Origin: Qipengyuania flavescens
GTDB lineage: Bacteria; Pseudomonadota; Alphaproteobacteria; Sphingomonadales; Sphingomonadaceae
DNA: 64,000 bases
NCBI RefSeq assembly: GCF_029688735.1
Contig: NZ_JARULD010000004.1
Location: 62,001 to 126,000 of the forward strand
Direction: 5' to 3'
The position numbers and the translations under genes were made by a program. Shown here in pieces: positions 24,724 to 34,269 of this stretch (its first letter is position 1; every line of letters begins with the position of its first letter). The notes below the pieces were generated by a model. That model was not told the DNA's origin. It saw nothing but the letters and a program-made list of their open reading frames with translations, and made no database searches.

Positions 24724-25482
24724 TCAGAAACGCAGCTGCGTTCCGACGTAAACGGCTTGGTCGTCCTCGACCCCGTCTGTCAGCGGTGACAAACGATTGC
24801 GATCCTGCGACAGGCGGACGCCTGCCGTCACGTTGAGGTTGCCCTTCACGCGATAGGAACCCTGCAGATCGACGCTCTGTTCACCAAGGCCTTCCAGAGT
24901 GCGCGGCGAACGCCCGGCCTTGCTGTCGCTCTCGATCGCAAGGCGCGATCCGAAGCGGCTCGGCTTGCCGGAGGCTTCTTCCGCCGGGCGATAGGCCGAC
25001 AGGTCGGGCATCGACAGGTCACGCACGCCAGCGGGCAATGTCGCAGCCTTTTCCGGCTGGGCGAAGCCCTGATAGCCGCGGGCTATGCCGAGATTATAGC
25101 GAGTCGGTGCGATTTCGAGCGCGCGTTCACGGCCCTGTTCGCCAGCGACGGAAGTGGATGCGGTGCGGAAGGAGATCGCCCGGGCCGTCGCATCGTCGAC
25201 CCGCACGGCCACGGTGACGGTCCGCTCCGCCTGGCGCTGGACTTTGGTGGCGGGAGTGAAGCGCAGGCCATCCTCGCCGATGATCGCGGCGACCTGGCGA
25301 GCCAGCTGCGGATCGATATTGGCGGGGGTGAAAGGCAGCGACACGATGTCGGCCGCTTCGATCGCGCTATTACCTGTGCCGACCGCAAGGCCCGCGCCCG
25401 GAATGGCCAGTGCAAGCCCGGCAGCGGCCAACGCCACGGGGATCGCCCGCCTTGCGCTGATGCTGTTGACCTTGCGTCCCAT
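24724..25482 (-). CDS. Uncharacterised secreted protein with beta-barrel-like C-terminus
   Basis: A 252-residue protein with a signal peptide (residues 1-34, AIPGAGLAVG region). The middle is unremarkable. The last 45 residues alternate polar and hydrophobic positions (VDLQGSYRVKGNLNVTAGVRLSQDR and QAVYVGTQLRF) and end in phenylalanine, the signature of outer-membrane beta-strands recognised by BamA. A small barrel or a barrel-anchored tail is plausible. No family recognised. It lies between phaB and the divergent DUF3576 lipoprotein gene. Confidence 0.7.
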   Translation of the reverse strand: MGRKVNSISARRAIPVALAAAGLALAIPGAGLAVGTGNSAIEAADIVSLPFTPANIDPQLARQVAAIIGEDGLRFTPATKVQRQAERTVTVAVRVDDATARAISFRTASTSVAGEQGRERALEIAPTRYNLGIARGYQGFAQPEKAATLPAGVRDLSMPDLSAYRPAEEASGKPSRFGSRLAIESDSKAGRSPRTLEGLGEQSVDLQGSYRVKGNLNVTAGVRLSQDRNRLSPLTDGVEDDQAVYVGTQLRF

Positions 25483-25829
25483 TATCCGTTCACTCTTCCC
25501 TGTCGGCGACCATCGGAAACATCGGAATTTATCGAACAGGGCCTGAATGCACCCTGACGCGACTCGTTCCGCAGCCGTTATCGTTTTGACAACCTATGGA
25601 CGCATTGCACGCATGGCCAGCTTTTCCACAGGGCGTCCCTTTCGATTGCGAGAAAGTGTTGCGCTTTGCCCACAAAGGCTTTGGCGGGCTGGAAATTCAG
25701 GACGCATTCACGGCTGCCCGTGGCAGAACGGTACGGGCGGTTGGGAAAACTTGCCCGCGCCCTCTCAGGCTTTATAGAGCCGGAAAGATCATCGCCGTGG
25801 AAGAGCGGCTGGAAATGCTAAGGATGAAC
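25483..25829. other. 347-bp divergent intergenic region
   Basis: Separates a minus-strand secreted-protein gene from the plus-strand DUF3576 lipoprotein gene. It contains a consensus TTGACA at 25586-25591 with no convincing -10, a TTGCCC (25751-25756) and TATAGA (25773-25778) pair 16 nt apart in front of the lipoprotein gene, and a small CTTTG-CCCA-CAAAG repeat at 25664-25677. I see no RNA gene in it. Confidence 0.5.
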
Positions 25830-26276
25830 ATGAGCGCTTTCGCCAATCTCCCCCGCCCTGCCACCCTCGCCATGGCGCTGGCCGCCAGCGCCACCCTCGC
25901 AGCGTGCGGCGGTGGGGAGCGTCCGGAGGCAGATCTCGCGGCCTCGCAGGTCACTACGATCGGCGTGAATTCCTACCTTTGGCGCGCCTCGCTGGAAGCC
26001 GTCAGCTTTGCCCCGCTGCTGCAGGCGGATAGCAATGGCGGCGTGATCGTGACCGACTGGTACGCCAATCCCAGCAATCCGGGCGAACGCGTAAAGGTGA
26101 CGATCACCATCCTCGATCAGGATTTGCGCGCCGATGCGCTGCGGGTCGCCGCCAGCCGCCAGGTCGCGCAGGGCGGTGGCTGGGTCGATGCACCGGTGCA
26201 GGCTGCGACCGTGCAGAAGCTGGAAGACATCATCCTGACCAAGGCGCGCGAATTGCGCCGCCAGGCCGTCAGCTAA
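25830..26276 (+). CDS. DUF3576 lipoprotein
   Basis: A 148-residue protein with lipoprotein signal (MSAFANLPRPATLAMALAAS..., lipobox LAAC at residues 25-28) followed by the DUF3576 domain: TTIGVNSYLWRASLEAVSF, the ADSNGGVIVTDWY core and a C-terminal helix. The family is conserved in alphaproteobacteria, is typically next to leuS and lptE, and is presumed to sit in the outer membrane. ATG 25830 has AAGGA 5 nt upstream, better than the ATG two codons earlier. leuS begins 41 bp later. Confidence 0.88.
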   Translation: MSAFANLPRPATLAMALAASATLAACGGGERPEADLAASQVTTIGVNSYLWRASLEAVSFAPLLQADSNGGVIVTDWYANPSNPGERVKVTITILDQDLRADALRVAASRQVAQGGGWVDAPVQAATVQKLEDIILTKARELRRQAVS

Positions 26277-26317
26277 ACCGCCTTTAAATCACGCGCAAAA
26301 CCGGTAAGGCCGCTCGC

Positions 26318-28858
26318 ATGAGCAGCGATACCCGTTTCGATCCCGCCAGCGCCGACGCGCGCTGGCAAAATGCGTGGGAGAAGGCACAGACCTTCCGCGC
26401 CGACAGCGATTCTCCCAAGCCCAAGAGCTACGTGCTGGAGATGTTTCCCTATCCCAGCGGGCGCATCCATATCGGCCACGTGCGCAATTACACGATGGGC
26501 GACGTGCTGGCGCGCTACAAGAAGGCGACCGGGCACGAGGTGCTGCACCCCATGGGTTGGGACGCCTTCGGCATGCCGGCGGAAAACGCCGCAATGGAAA
26601 AGGGCGTGCACCCGGGCGGCTGGACCCGCGACAATATCGAGCATATGAAGGCGCAGCTTAAGCGCCTCGGCTTCGCGCTCGACTGGAACCGCGAGCTGGC
26701 GACCTGCGAGCCGGACTATTACGGCCACGAGCAGGCGCTGTTCATCGATCTCTACGAAGCGGGCCTCGTCTATCGCAAGGAGAGCGAGGTCAACTGGGAC
26801 CCGGTCGATATGACCGTGCTCGCCAACGAGCAGGTGATCGACGGCAAGGGCTGGCGCAGCGGGGCGGAGGTCGAGAAGCGCAAGCTGAACCAGTGGTTCC
26901 TCAAGATCACCGACTTCGCCGAAGAATTGCTCGAGGGTCTCGGGAGCCTCGAGAACTGGCCCGACAAGGTCCGGCTGATGCAGGAAAACTGGATCGGCAA
27001 GTCGAAGGGGCTCGAATTCAGCTTCGACCTCTCGAATGGCGAGAAGCTGCCGGTCTACACCACGCGCCCTGACACGATTTTCGGCGCGAGCTTCGTCGCG
27101 GTCGCCGCCGACCATCCGGTGGCGCAGGCGATCGACAGCGAGGAAGCGCGTGAGTTCATCGCGCTGTGCAAGCGCGGCGGCACGACGGCTGCCGAACTCG
27201 AAACCGCCGAAAAGCTCGGCTTCGACACCGGCATCACGGCCAAGCACCCCTTCACCGGCGCGGATTTGCCGGTCTACATCGCGAACTTCGTGCTGATGGA
27301 TTACGGCACCGGTGCCATCATGGCGGTGCCCGGTCACGATCAGCGCGACTTCGAATTCGCGACGAAATACGGCCTGCCCATACCGCGCGTCGTTGCCCCA
27401 AGCGTCGAAGAGGCTGGTAAGTCTTTCGACGGCGAGGCGGAGGCGGGCGAGGGTGTGATCGTCAATTCGGATTTCCTTGACGGCATGAGCGTTGAAGACG
27501 CCAAGCGCGAGGTCATCCGCCGCACCGAGGAGCATGGCCGGGGGACAGGCAAGACCGTCTGGCGCCTGCGCGACTGGGGCGTCTCGCGTCAGCGATACTG
27601 GGGCACTCCCATTCCCTTCATCCACTGCGATGCCTGCGGTGTGGTACCCGCGCCCAAGGACAGCCTTCCCATCACCTTGCCCGAGGACGTCGACTTCCAG
27701 ACGCCCGGCAATCCGCTTGTCCGCCACGAGACGTGGAAGCATGTCGACTGCCCGAAATGCGGCGGCAGAGCGGAGAGGGAAACCGACACGCTCGACACCT
27801 TCGTGGATTCGAGCTGGTATTTCCTGCGTTTCGCCAGCCAGCCCGCGGACAGGCCGTTCGATGCGGAAGAAGTCGCCAAGTGGCTGCCGGTCGAGCAGTA
27901 TATCGGCGGCATCGAGCACGCGATCCTGCATCTGCTCTATGCCCGCTTCTGGACCCGCGCGCTCGCCCATATGGGGCAGATCGAAGTGAAGGAGCCATTC
28001 GCCTCGCTGTTCACGCAAGGCATGGTCACGCACGAGACCTACCGAGTGTTTATCCCGGACGACGAAGGTCAGACGATCGCGCCTCGCAGCTACTATGTTT
28101 CTCCTGAAGAGGTGGAGCGCCGTGACGGAAAGGTGTTCGAAAAATCGAGCGGCCTGCCGGTCGAGATCGGCCGCGTCATCAAGATGTCGAAGTCGAAGAA
28201 GAACGTCGTCGACCCCGACACCATCATCGACAGCTACGGCGCAGACGCAGTGCGCTGGTTCATGCTCTCCGACAGCCCGCCCGAGCGCGACCTGCCTTGG
28301 TCGGAAGCGGGGATCGAGGGTTGCAGCCGCTTCGTGCACCGCCTGTGGCGGCTGTTCGCGGCGCATGACGCCGGCGCGCAGGGCGAGGACAAGGCGCTCG
28401 ACCGCAAGACGCACCAGACTGTGGCTGCCGTCGCGGACGACATCGAGGCGCTGGGGTTCAACAAGGCGGTCGCGCGCATTTATGAACTTACCGGCACGGT
28501 CGAGAAGGCCGCACCATCTGCCAGTCGCTCCGCTGCGATCCGCACGCTGGTCCAGCTGGTCGCGCCGATGATGCCGCACCTTGCCGAGGAAGCCTGGGCG
28601 GGCATGGGTATGGACGGCCTCGTCGCCGACGCGCCCTGGCCCGAAGTCGATCCGGCGCTGCTAATCGAGGACGAGGTCACCATTGCGATCCAGCACAAGG
28701 GCAAGCTGCGCGATACGCTCACCGCTCCGAAAGGCGCGGCGAAGGAGGATCTCGAAGCGATGGCGCTGGCATCTGAAAAGGTGCAGCGTTCGATCGACGG
28801 GGCCGAAATCCGCAAGGTCATTGTCGTGCCCGACAGATTGGTGAATATCGTCACGTGA
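26318..28858 (+). CDS. leuS: Leucyl-tRNA synthetase
   Basis: An 846-residue class I synthetase charging tRNA-Leu. HIGH motif is literally HIGH at residues 51-54 ([14 protein letters not shown]), the CP1 editing domain with its conserved [19 protein letters not shown] is at about 325-345, and KMSKSKKN is at 622-629. Length is normal. It begins a tightly packed operon leuS-lptE-holA, whose genes overlap at the stop/start codons; the same three-gene order occurs in E. coli. No leader peptide is possible in the 41-bp gap before it. Confidence 0.97.
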   Translation: MSSDTRFDPASADARWQNAWEKAQTFRADSDSPKPKSYVLEMFPYPSGRIHIGHVRNYTMGDVLARYKKATGHEVLHPMGWDAFGMPAENAAMEKGVHPGGWTRDNIEHMKAQLKRLGFALDWNRELATCEPDYYGHEQALFIDLYEAGLVYRKESEVNWDPVDMTVLANEQVIDGKGWRSGAEVEKRKLNQWFLKITDFAEELLEGLGSLENWPDKVRLMQENWIGKSKGLEFSFDLSNGEKLPVYTTRPDTIFGASFVAVAADHPVAQAIDSEEAREFIALCKRGGTTAAELETAEKLGFDTGITAKHPFTGADLPVYIANFVLMDYGTGAIMAVPGHDQRDFEFATKYGLPIPRVVAPSVEEAGKSFDGEAEAGEGVIVNSDFLDGMSVEDAKREVIRRTEEHGRGTGKTVWRLRDWGVSRQRYWGTPIPFIHCDACGVVPAPKDSLPITLPEDVDFQTPGNPLVRHETWKHVDCPKCGGRAERETDTLDTFVDSSWYFLRFASQPADRPFDAEEVAKWLPVEQYIGGIEHAILHLLYARFWTRALAHMGQIEVKEPFASLFTQGMVTHETYRVFIPDDEGQTIAPRSYYVSPEEVERRDGKVFEKSSGLPVEIGRVIKMSKSKKNVVDPDTIIDSYGADAVRWFMLSDSPPERDLPWSEAGIEGCSRFVHRLWRLFAAHDAGAQGEDKALDRKTHQTVAAVADDIEALGFNKAVARIYELTGTVEKAAPSASRSAAIRTLVQLVAPMMPHLAEEAWAGMGMDGLVADAPWPEVDPALLIEDEVTIAIQHKGKLRDTLTAPKGAAKEDLEAMALASEKVQRSIDGAEIRKVIVVPDRLVNIVT

Positions 28859-29346
28859 TGCGCGCGCTTCTCGCCTCCCTTTCTGCCCTGCTCCTGACCG
28901 CTTGCGGCCTCTCGCCCATGTATGCGGGCGGCGGCGATGGCGCGGTGGCGCGCGGACTTGCTGCGGTCGATGTCGCGCCGATCGAGGGGCAGGCCGGCTG
29001 GCTGGTCCGCAATGCGCTCAACGACCGGCTTGGCGCGGCAGGCGCAGCCAGCCCGCAATATCGCCTCGACGTGCGGCTCGACGACCAGCTCGAAGGCCTC
29101 GCCATCCTGCGCGACGACACCGTCAGCCGTGAGCGCCGCACGCTGCGTGCGCGCTACCAGCTGATCGATCTTGCAACCGGCGAGATCGTGCTCGACGCGA
29201 CCGCAGGATCGGATGCGGGGATCGACGTCGTCTCCAGCGAATATGCCACCATCGCCGCCGAGCAGACCGCGCTCGAAAATCTGGCCGAGGATGTGGCGCA
29301 GCGGATCGTGACGCGCGTGGCGCTGACGCTGCGCGGGGAATCGTGA
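28858..29346 (+). CDS. lptE: LPS-assembly lipoprotein LptE
   Basis: A 162-residue lipoprotein, the plug of the LptD barrel that inserts lipopolysaccharide in the outer leaflet. Signal and lipobox ([26 protein letters not shown]) are followed by the LptE fold with the conserved region DDTVSRERRTLRARYQLID. ATG 28858 overlaps the leuS stop; an in-frame GTG one codon earlier is possible. Position between leuS and holA supports the call even though sequence conservation in this family is low. Confidence 0.9.
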   Translation: MRALLASLSALLLTACGLSPMYAGGGDGAVARGLAAVDVAPIEGQAGWLVRNALNDRLGAAGAASPQYRLDVRLDDQLEGLAILRDDTVSRERRTLRARYQLIDLATGEIVLDATAGSDAGIDVVSSEYATIAAEQTALENLAEDVAQRIVTRVALTLRGES

Positions 29347-30389
29347 AGCTCACCAGCAAGGACTTCGCCGCCAAAGGCCGCAATGCGGCGCAGGACTGCG
29401 GCGTGTTCTTTTTCTGCGGCCAGGACGAGGCCGGGGCGAGCGCGGCGGCCAGCGACCTTGCCAGCTGGCTACCCGAACCGGGCGAGCGGGTTGAAATGAG
29501 CGGCGCCGACCTGCGCGGTGATCCTGCGCGGTTGGGCGATGAAGCACGCTCTACCTCGCTATTCGGCGACAAGCGCCACATCTGGGTCAGGGCCAGCGGC
29601 GACGAGGCGCATGATGCTTTGAAAACGCTGCTCGAAACCGGCGACATGGGCGCAGGCGAGGCGTGCCCGGTCATTGTCGTCGCCACCTCCGCCACCGACA
29701 AGTCGCGCACCGCCAAGCTGCTGGAAAAGCGCAGGGATGCGATCGTGGCGCTGTTCTATCCTCCCGATTTGCGCTCGGTTTCGCAGAGCGTTCGCGCGAT
29801 GGGCGATGCGGCGGGCGTGCGGCTTGGCGGCGACCTGGCGGAGCGCGTGGCGCGCGGGGCCAATCTCGATGTGCGGCTGGCGCAGAGCGAAGTCACCAAG
29901 CTCGCCACCTATCTCGACGCCAGCCCGCAGAGCCCGAAACCCGCGACCGCCGAAGACCTCGACGCGGTCGGCGCGGTTAGCGAGGAGGACGGCTTCATGC
30001 CGCTCGTCAACGCGGTGATGGGCGGACAGAGCGCCAAGGTCGCCCCGGAGATTGCGCGGATGAAGCAGCTTGGCCTCAACCCTGTGGGGGTGCTGCTGGC
30101 GTTCGAGCGGCGCGCGGCGCAGCTGGCGCGGATCGCGGCAGCGCTGGGCGCGCGCGGCTATGGCGATCTCGACAAGGGCGAGAAGGCGCGGCTGGGTATC
30201 TTCTGGAAGGAGGACCGAGAGATCGGCCAGCAGGTTTCGCGCTGGCGCGGCAAGGGGCGGCTCGACCGACTGACCCACGGCCTCACCAAGATGCATCGCG
30301 ATTTGCTGACCAACAGCCAGGCTGCCGAGTTGCTGCTGGCGCAGGGTCTTACCAGTATCGCCCAGCTGGCCGGCGCGGGACGGCGCTAG
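29343..30389 (+). CDS. holA: DNA polymerase III subunit delta
   Basis: A 348-residue clamp-loader subunit that opens the beta sliding clamp. N-terminal VFFFCGQDEAGASAAASDL, the central DPARLGDEARSTSLFGDKRHIWVR and C-terminal helical region are typical of alphaproteobacterial delta. GTG start overlaps the lptE stop (GTGA). The 3' end overlaps the convergent nucleotidyltransferase gene by 4 nt (30386-30389). Confidence 0.9.
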   Translation: MKLTSKDFAAKGRNAAQDCGVFFFCGQDEAGASAAASDLASWLPEPGERVEMSGADLRGDPARLGDEARSTSLFGDKRHIWVRASGDEAHDALKTLLETGDMGAGEACPVIVVATSATDKSRTAKLLEKRRDAIVALFYPPDLRSVSQSVRAMGDAAGVRLGGDLAERVARGANLDVRLAQSEVTKLATYLDASPQSPKPATAEDLDAVGAVSEEDGFMPLVNAVMGGQSAKVAPEIARMKQLGLNPVGVLLAFERRAAQLARIAAALGARGYGDLDKGEKARLGIFWKEDREIGQQVSRWRGKGRLDRLTHGLTKMHRDLLTNSQAAELLLAQGLTSIAQLAGAGRR

Positions 30390-31534
30390 GCGCGGAGCCA
30401 GTCGTCGAGCCGGGCGATGGCATCGTGTCGCATGCGATCGCCGGGTGTTGCGCGCTTGGCGAAGGTGTTGCGGACTTCGCCCCCGACCCAGCGGCCGTAC
30501 TCCGACAGGCTGTCGTAACGCTCGCGCCGAGCCAGAACGCGGCGCAGTTTCTTGCCGACGCCGATGTCCCTGCGGGTCAGCTTGGCTGCAGCAATGTCGC
30601 TCTCGCGAGCGTCGAGCGGTTTTCCGATCAAGGTCGGCACGTCGGATAGCATCTCCTCCGGCACCGTGACGGGACATGCGAGTGCCTCCGCCGTTCCGGA
30701 CTGCGTCCACCGATCGGCGGCGTGGACGCAAAGCGCCGCATGGCGGTCCCAACCCTCGCGAGCGGCGCGATCCCACAGGGCGGGCAGGTCCAGCGCGTTG
30801 GCCTTCTCGGCCAGCATCGCGAAATCCAGCAGCATCAGGGGGCCGCCGTCGAAGCGGTGGAATGCGGCATGGACCGCCAGATGCATCACATTGTCTATTG
30901 GGGAGAGCACGAACAGACCCGGCATGGCTGCGCTCTCGATACGCCGCTCGAGCAGGCCGATGGGTTGCGGTGGCATGCGCCCGTCGTCGTCCCACAGCCG
31001 CGTGTGGATTTCGACCACATGTCCCTCGGGTGAAATTACCGCGGGCAAGTGCTTGTAGCGCGCCGCCCATTCCTCCAGCGGCAGCGCGGTCTCCTCGCAT
31101 TGCTTATAGCCGAGGTCGAGCAGCCGGGTACGGGCCTCCAGCGCGCGGTCCGGAGGGACGAGAATGTCGAGATCGCGCAAGGGCCGCAGTCCGGGTTCGG
31201 GATAGACCTCCCAAGCCAGCCAAGCCCCCTTCAGCGCGGCCATGGGGATCCTCGCCTCAGCCAGATCGCGTGCAATGCGGACCAGTTCTGCACGCTTGGC
31301 AAGCGCTGCCAGCGTCGAGGCGCGGAAGCTTTCGACCCATCCCGCGCGAATGCTTTGCGGGATTATCTGCTCCCCGCCGCGCAGCCGGTGGAGCGCCGGG
31401 CGGCAGCGATGGTCGTCCGCCAAGCGGTCGAGCGCTTCCCAGTCGGTCGCCAACAGGTCGCGCCAGCGTTCATCGTCGAGCGGTCGGCTTCCGACCAGCT
31501 CGGTCAGCAGGAGATCGATCGGCAGCCCCTTCAT
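30386..31534 (-). CDS. Nucleotidyltransferase-fold family protein (NTP_transf_5-like)
   Basis: A 382-residue protein of the uncharacterised nucleotidyltransferase group common in polysaccharide and lasso-peptide loci. Family core: ALKGAWLAWEVYPEPGLRPLRDLDILVPP (near residues 99-127), whose RDLDILV supplies the metal-binding aspartates, then VEIHTRLW. Its biochemical activity is unknown. GAGGGG precedes ATG 31534; the lptA stop lies 10 nt upstream on the same strand, so it is likely the last gene of the rnd-lptC-lptA transcript. Confidence 0.8.
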   Translation of the reverse strand: MKGLPIDLLLTELVGSRPLDDERWRDLLATDWEALDRLADDHRCRPALHRLRGGEQIIPQSIRAGWVESFRASTLAALAKRAELVRIARDLAEARIPMAALKGAWLAWEVYPEPGLRPLRDLDILVPPDRALEARTRLLDLGYKQCEETALPLEEWAARYKHLPAVISPEGHVVEIHTRLWDDDGRMPPQPIGLLERRIESAAMPGLFVLSPIDNVMHLAVHAAFHRFDGGPLMLLDFAMLAEKANALDLPALWDRAAREGWDRHAALCVHAADRWTQSGTAEALACPVTVPEEMLSDVPTLIGKPLDARESDIAAAKLTRRDIGVGKKLRRVLARRERYDSLSEYGRWVGGEVRNTFAKRATPGDRMRHDAIARLDDWLRA

Positions 31535-31544
31535 GGGCCGCCCC

Positions 31545-32099
31545 TCAGTTTTCGGGGACGGAGAAGGTCCCGGTCACGCGGCCGCCCGATGTGGTCGAGC
31601 TTTGCCCGGTGACCGAAGACGAGCCGCTCGCGCTGCCGTCCACGCTGGAGACGCCGCTCGCAAGATCGATCACCAGTCGTCCGCCGTTCAGCGTGTCGCC
31701 GCCGCGATTGAGGCGGACGTTGCCGGCCATGGTGATGATCCGCCGGTTGAAGTCGTAGACCGCCGTGTCGCCGCGTGCCCGCTCGTTGCCGCGCTGCACA
31801 TCGACGCCGCCGGTGGCCATGATACGCTGGATCTGGAGGCTGCCCGCGTCCGAATAATTGACGATGGTGCGACCGGCGTTGAGCGTCAGTCCGGCCTGCG
31901 TGATGCGGACGTTACCCGACAGCACCACGCGGTTCTGCCGGTCCTGCAACTCGATCCGGTCGGCGGCATAGGAAACGGGCGCGTTGGAATTGTGCCCAGC
32001 GATCGCCTGCGCCTGCAATTGCATCCCGCCGACGGCAGCAAGCGTGGCCACAAAACCGGCGATGCCCCAGCGGGCCATGGTGGGAACGAGCTTGGTCAT
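31545..32099 (-). CDS. lptA: LptA/OstA-like LPS transport periplasmic protein
   Basis: A 184-residue protein with a signal sequence (residues 1-36) and the OstA beta-jellyroll repeats: YAADRIELQDRQNRVVLSGNVRITQAG and TAVYDFNRRIITMAGNVRLNRGGDTL. LptA forms the periplasmic bridge carrying LPS from LptBFGC to LptDE. I chose ATG 32099, with GAGGAT upstream; a TTG five codons earlier would overlap the lptC stop. The C-terminal 45 residues are Ser/Thr/Gly-rich and likely disordered. Confidence 0.88.
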   Translation of the reverse strand: MTKLVPTMARWGIAGFVATLAAVGGMQLQAQAIAGHNSNAPVSYAADRIELQDRQNRVVLSGNVRITQAGLTLNAGRTIVNYSDAGSLQIQRIMATGGVDVQRGNERARGDTAVYDFNRRIITMAGNVRLNRGGDTLNGGRLVIDLASGVSSVDGSASGSSSVTGQSSTTSGGRVTGTFSVPEN

Positions 32100-32110
32100 C
32101 TCAGGTATCC

Positions 32111-32782
32111 TCAATTCGGCATTCTCAGCTCTCCGGGCACCATGCGCAAGCGCGCATTGCCGGACAGGGAAATGGTACGCGCTTCGAGATCTGCATCGAG
32201 GCGATTGCCGCTGAAGGTCCCTGCAGGAATGGCTCCCTCGACACCGCCTTCGCCGGTCACGGTCTTCTCCGCAAGGTTCACCGAAACGCCGCGCGCCACC
32301 ATGCGATAGCCATCGGCAGCCACCATCAGCAGCGGCCCGTTCACCGACACGATCTGATCGTCGAGTTCATATTGCCCGCCATTGGCAGAGACGCGCGCGG
32401 GCCCGTCGTTCAGCAGCAACCGGGCGACCAGATCATTCATTCGCACGATGCCCTCCGCGCTCGACCGCTGCACTGCCTCGCCCGCGGTAAGCGAGAACGG
32501 TCGTCCGTCATTGTCCTCGCCGCGATAGAGTGCATTATCGACCCGCAAGCGCTCGTCGATCACCGCGACCTTGTCCCGGTCGAGCAGGAAGCTGATCTCG
32601 CCGCGCGGGCTCAGCGGCGTGATGACCATGAAGGCCGCGAGCACGCCCACCGCCATCGGCAGTGCCTTGGCCAGGAAACCCACGAGCTTGTCGTGCGACC
32701 CGCCGGGCTCGGCCCAGTCCTGCCGCCGGCCCCGCAGCGCCTTCGCATCGTCCGTTTCGATCCTGCGTTGCCGGAACACCAT
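32111..32782 (-). CDS. lptC: LPS export system protein LptC
   Basis: A 223-residue single-span inner-membrane protein. The helix at about residues 42-58 (LPMAVGVLAAFMVITPL) anchors a periplasmic jellyroll of the LptC/LptA type (NGGQYELDDQIVSVNGPLLMVAADGYRMVARGVSV). It links the LptBFG transporter to LptA. Encoded between RNase D and lptA, 12 nt from lptA. Longer N-terminal cytoplasmic part than the E. coli protein (191 residues), as is usual in alphaproteobacteria. Confidence 0.88.
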   Translation of the reverse strand: MVFRQRRIETDDAKALRGRRQDWAEPGGSHDKLVGFLAKALPMAVGVLAAFMVITPLSPRGEISFLLDRDKVAVIDERLRVDNALYRGEDNDGRPFSLTAGEAVQRSSAEGIVRMNDLVARLLLNDGPARVSANGGQYELDDQIVSVNGPLLMVAADGYRMVARGVSVNLAEKTVTGEGGVEGAIPAGTFSGNRLDADLEARTISLSGNARLRMVPGELRMPN

Positions 32783-32806
32783 GGCGCGGGCTTGCCCTCT
32801 CGCTCC

Positions 32807-33424
32807 TTACGCGTGGCTGAAGATGTCGTGATCGGCCCAGCCGGCGATGTCGAGGCGGGCGCGGGTGGGCAGGAAATCGAAACAGGCCTGCGCCATGTCC
32901 ATCCGCCCTTCGCGCTCCAGGCGCCGGTTCAGTTCCTCGCGCATGCGGTGGAGGAATCGGACGTCGCTCGCCGCATATTCGCGCTGTGCCTCGTTGATGT
33001 CCGGCCCGCCCCAGTCGGAGCTTTGCTGCACCTTCGACATGCTCTCGCCTAGCAATTCGTCGACCAGGTTCTTGAGCCCGTGCCGGTCGGTATAGGTACG
33101 CACCAGCTTGCTGGCGATCTTGGTGCAATAGCAGGGCGCGGCCATCACGCCGAGGTAATGCTCGATCGCCGCGAGGTCGAAGCGCGCGAAATGGTAGAGC
33201 TTGAGCCGGTTCTGGTCGCCCAGCACCGCCTTGAGATTGGGCGCATCGTAATTGCTCTCCGGCCCGAAGCGGACGAGATGCTCGTCGCCCTGGCCATCGC
33301 TGATCTGCACCAGGCACAGCCGGTCGCGCTTGGTAATCAGGCCCATCGTTTCGGTATCGACGGCTACCGGGCCATCGGCGAGCACGCCTGCGGGGAGGTC
33401 TTCTTCGTGGAAATGCACTGCCAT
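32807..33424 (-). CDS. Short RNase D-type 3'-5' exonuclease
   Basis: A 205-residue DEDDy exonuclease. Motifs: VAVDTETMGL (Exo I Asp/Glu), LYHFARFDLAAIEHYLG (Exo II) and REYAASDVRFLHRM (Exo III Tyr/Asp). It lacks the C-terminal HRDC domains of E. coli RNase D, a short form widespread in alphaproteobacteria. Expected role is trimming 3' ends of tRNA or other small RNA. lptC follows after 24 nt on the same strand. Confidence 0.9.
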   Translation of the reverse strand: MAVHFHEEDLPAGVLADGPVAVDTETMGLITKRDRLCLVQISDGQGDEHLVRFGPESNYDAPNLKAVLGDQNRLKLYHFARFDLAAIEHYLGVMAAPCYCTKIASKLVRTYTDRHGLKNLVDELLGESMSKVQQSSDWGGPDINEAQREYAASDVRFLHRMREELNRRLEREGRMDMAQACFDFLPTRARLDIAGWADHDIFSHA

Positions 33425-33567
33425 GGGCCGGAGCCTTAGGCCGATTGGGGATTGCTGGGAAGGGGTGCTGGTTCATCGGTGCGCCTGTCTCTATCCCTTT
33501 CGGTTGAGAGCGAAGTGGCGGGGCGGCAACGTCCACGTCTCGCCGCTTCGCTCGATCCCGCAGGACG

Positions 33568-34254
33568 ATGGCCTTGGCAGAAACCATTCCCGACAGCTGG
33601 AAACCGGCGCTCGAGCCGGTCCTCGATAGCGAGGAAGCGCGACGACTTGGGGGGTGGCTGCGCGCCGAGGAGGACGCTGGCAAGACGATCTACCCCGCAC
33701 GCGGTTGTCGTCTCAGGGCGCTGGAGCTCACTCCGCTCGATGCGGTGAAGGTGGTCATTCTCGGGCAAGACCCTTACCACGGTCCGGGGCAGGCGATGGG
33801 CCTGTGTTTCGCCGTGCCGGAAGGCGTGAAACTGCCGCCGAGCCTCGTGAATATCTACAAGGAGCTGGAAAGCGATCTCGGCATTGCGCGGCCCACGCAT
33901 GGCGATCTCTCGGCCTGGGCACGGCAAGGCGTGCTGCTGCTCAACAATACGCTGACGGTCGAGGCGGGTCAGGCGGGCAGCCATGCCGGGCGCGGGTGGG
34001 ACGCCATCACCGATGCCTGCGTGTCAGCAGTCGCGGCGCGTCAGACTCCGAGCGTCTTCGTCCTCTGGGGCAGCCATGCGCAGGCCAAGGCCAAACACAT
34101 CCCCGGCCTGCGCGATGGGATGCACCTCGTGATCGAGAGCCCGCACCCCAGCCCGCTCTCCGCCTATCGCGGCTTCTTCGGGTCGAAGCCCTTCAGCCGG
34201 ACCAATGCGTTTCTCGAAAGCCGAGATCGCGGCGCTATCGACTGGCGGCTGTAG
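33568..34254 (+). CDS. ung: Uracil-DNA glycosylase
   Basis: A 228-residue family-1 uracil-DNA glycosylase that excises uracil from DNA. The water-activating loop GQDPYHGPGQAMGLCFAVP, the Leu-intercalation loop HPSPLSAYRGFFG and LLNNTLTVEAG are all intact. Length matches the family. It is divergent from RNase D (143-bp gap) and convergent with the SDR gene, 15 nt away. Confidence 0.96.
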   Translation: MALAETIPDSWKPALEPVLDSEEARRLGGWLRAEEDAGKTIYPARGCRLRALELTPLDAVKVVILGQDPYHGPGQAMGLCFAVPEGVKLPPSLVNIYKELESDLGIARPTHGDLSAWARQGVLLLNNTLTVEAGQAGSHAGRGWDAITDACVSAVAARQTPSVFVLWGSHAQAKAKHIPGLRDGMHLVIESPHPSPLSAYRGFFGSKPFSRTNAFLESRDRGAIDWRL

Positions 34255-34269
34255 CTTTCGGCAGGCCGT

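Noticed and set aside
25628-25677. DnaA-box-like TTTTCCACA and TTTGCCCACA as an origin
   Set aside because: Only isolated single-mismatch or weaker matches without AT-rich unwinding region or origin genes.
26277-26317. Leader-peptide control of leuS by analogy with thrS
   Set aside because: Gap of 41 bp has no Leu-rich frame and no alternative hairpins.
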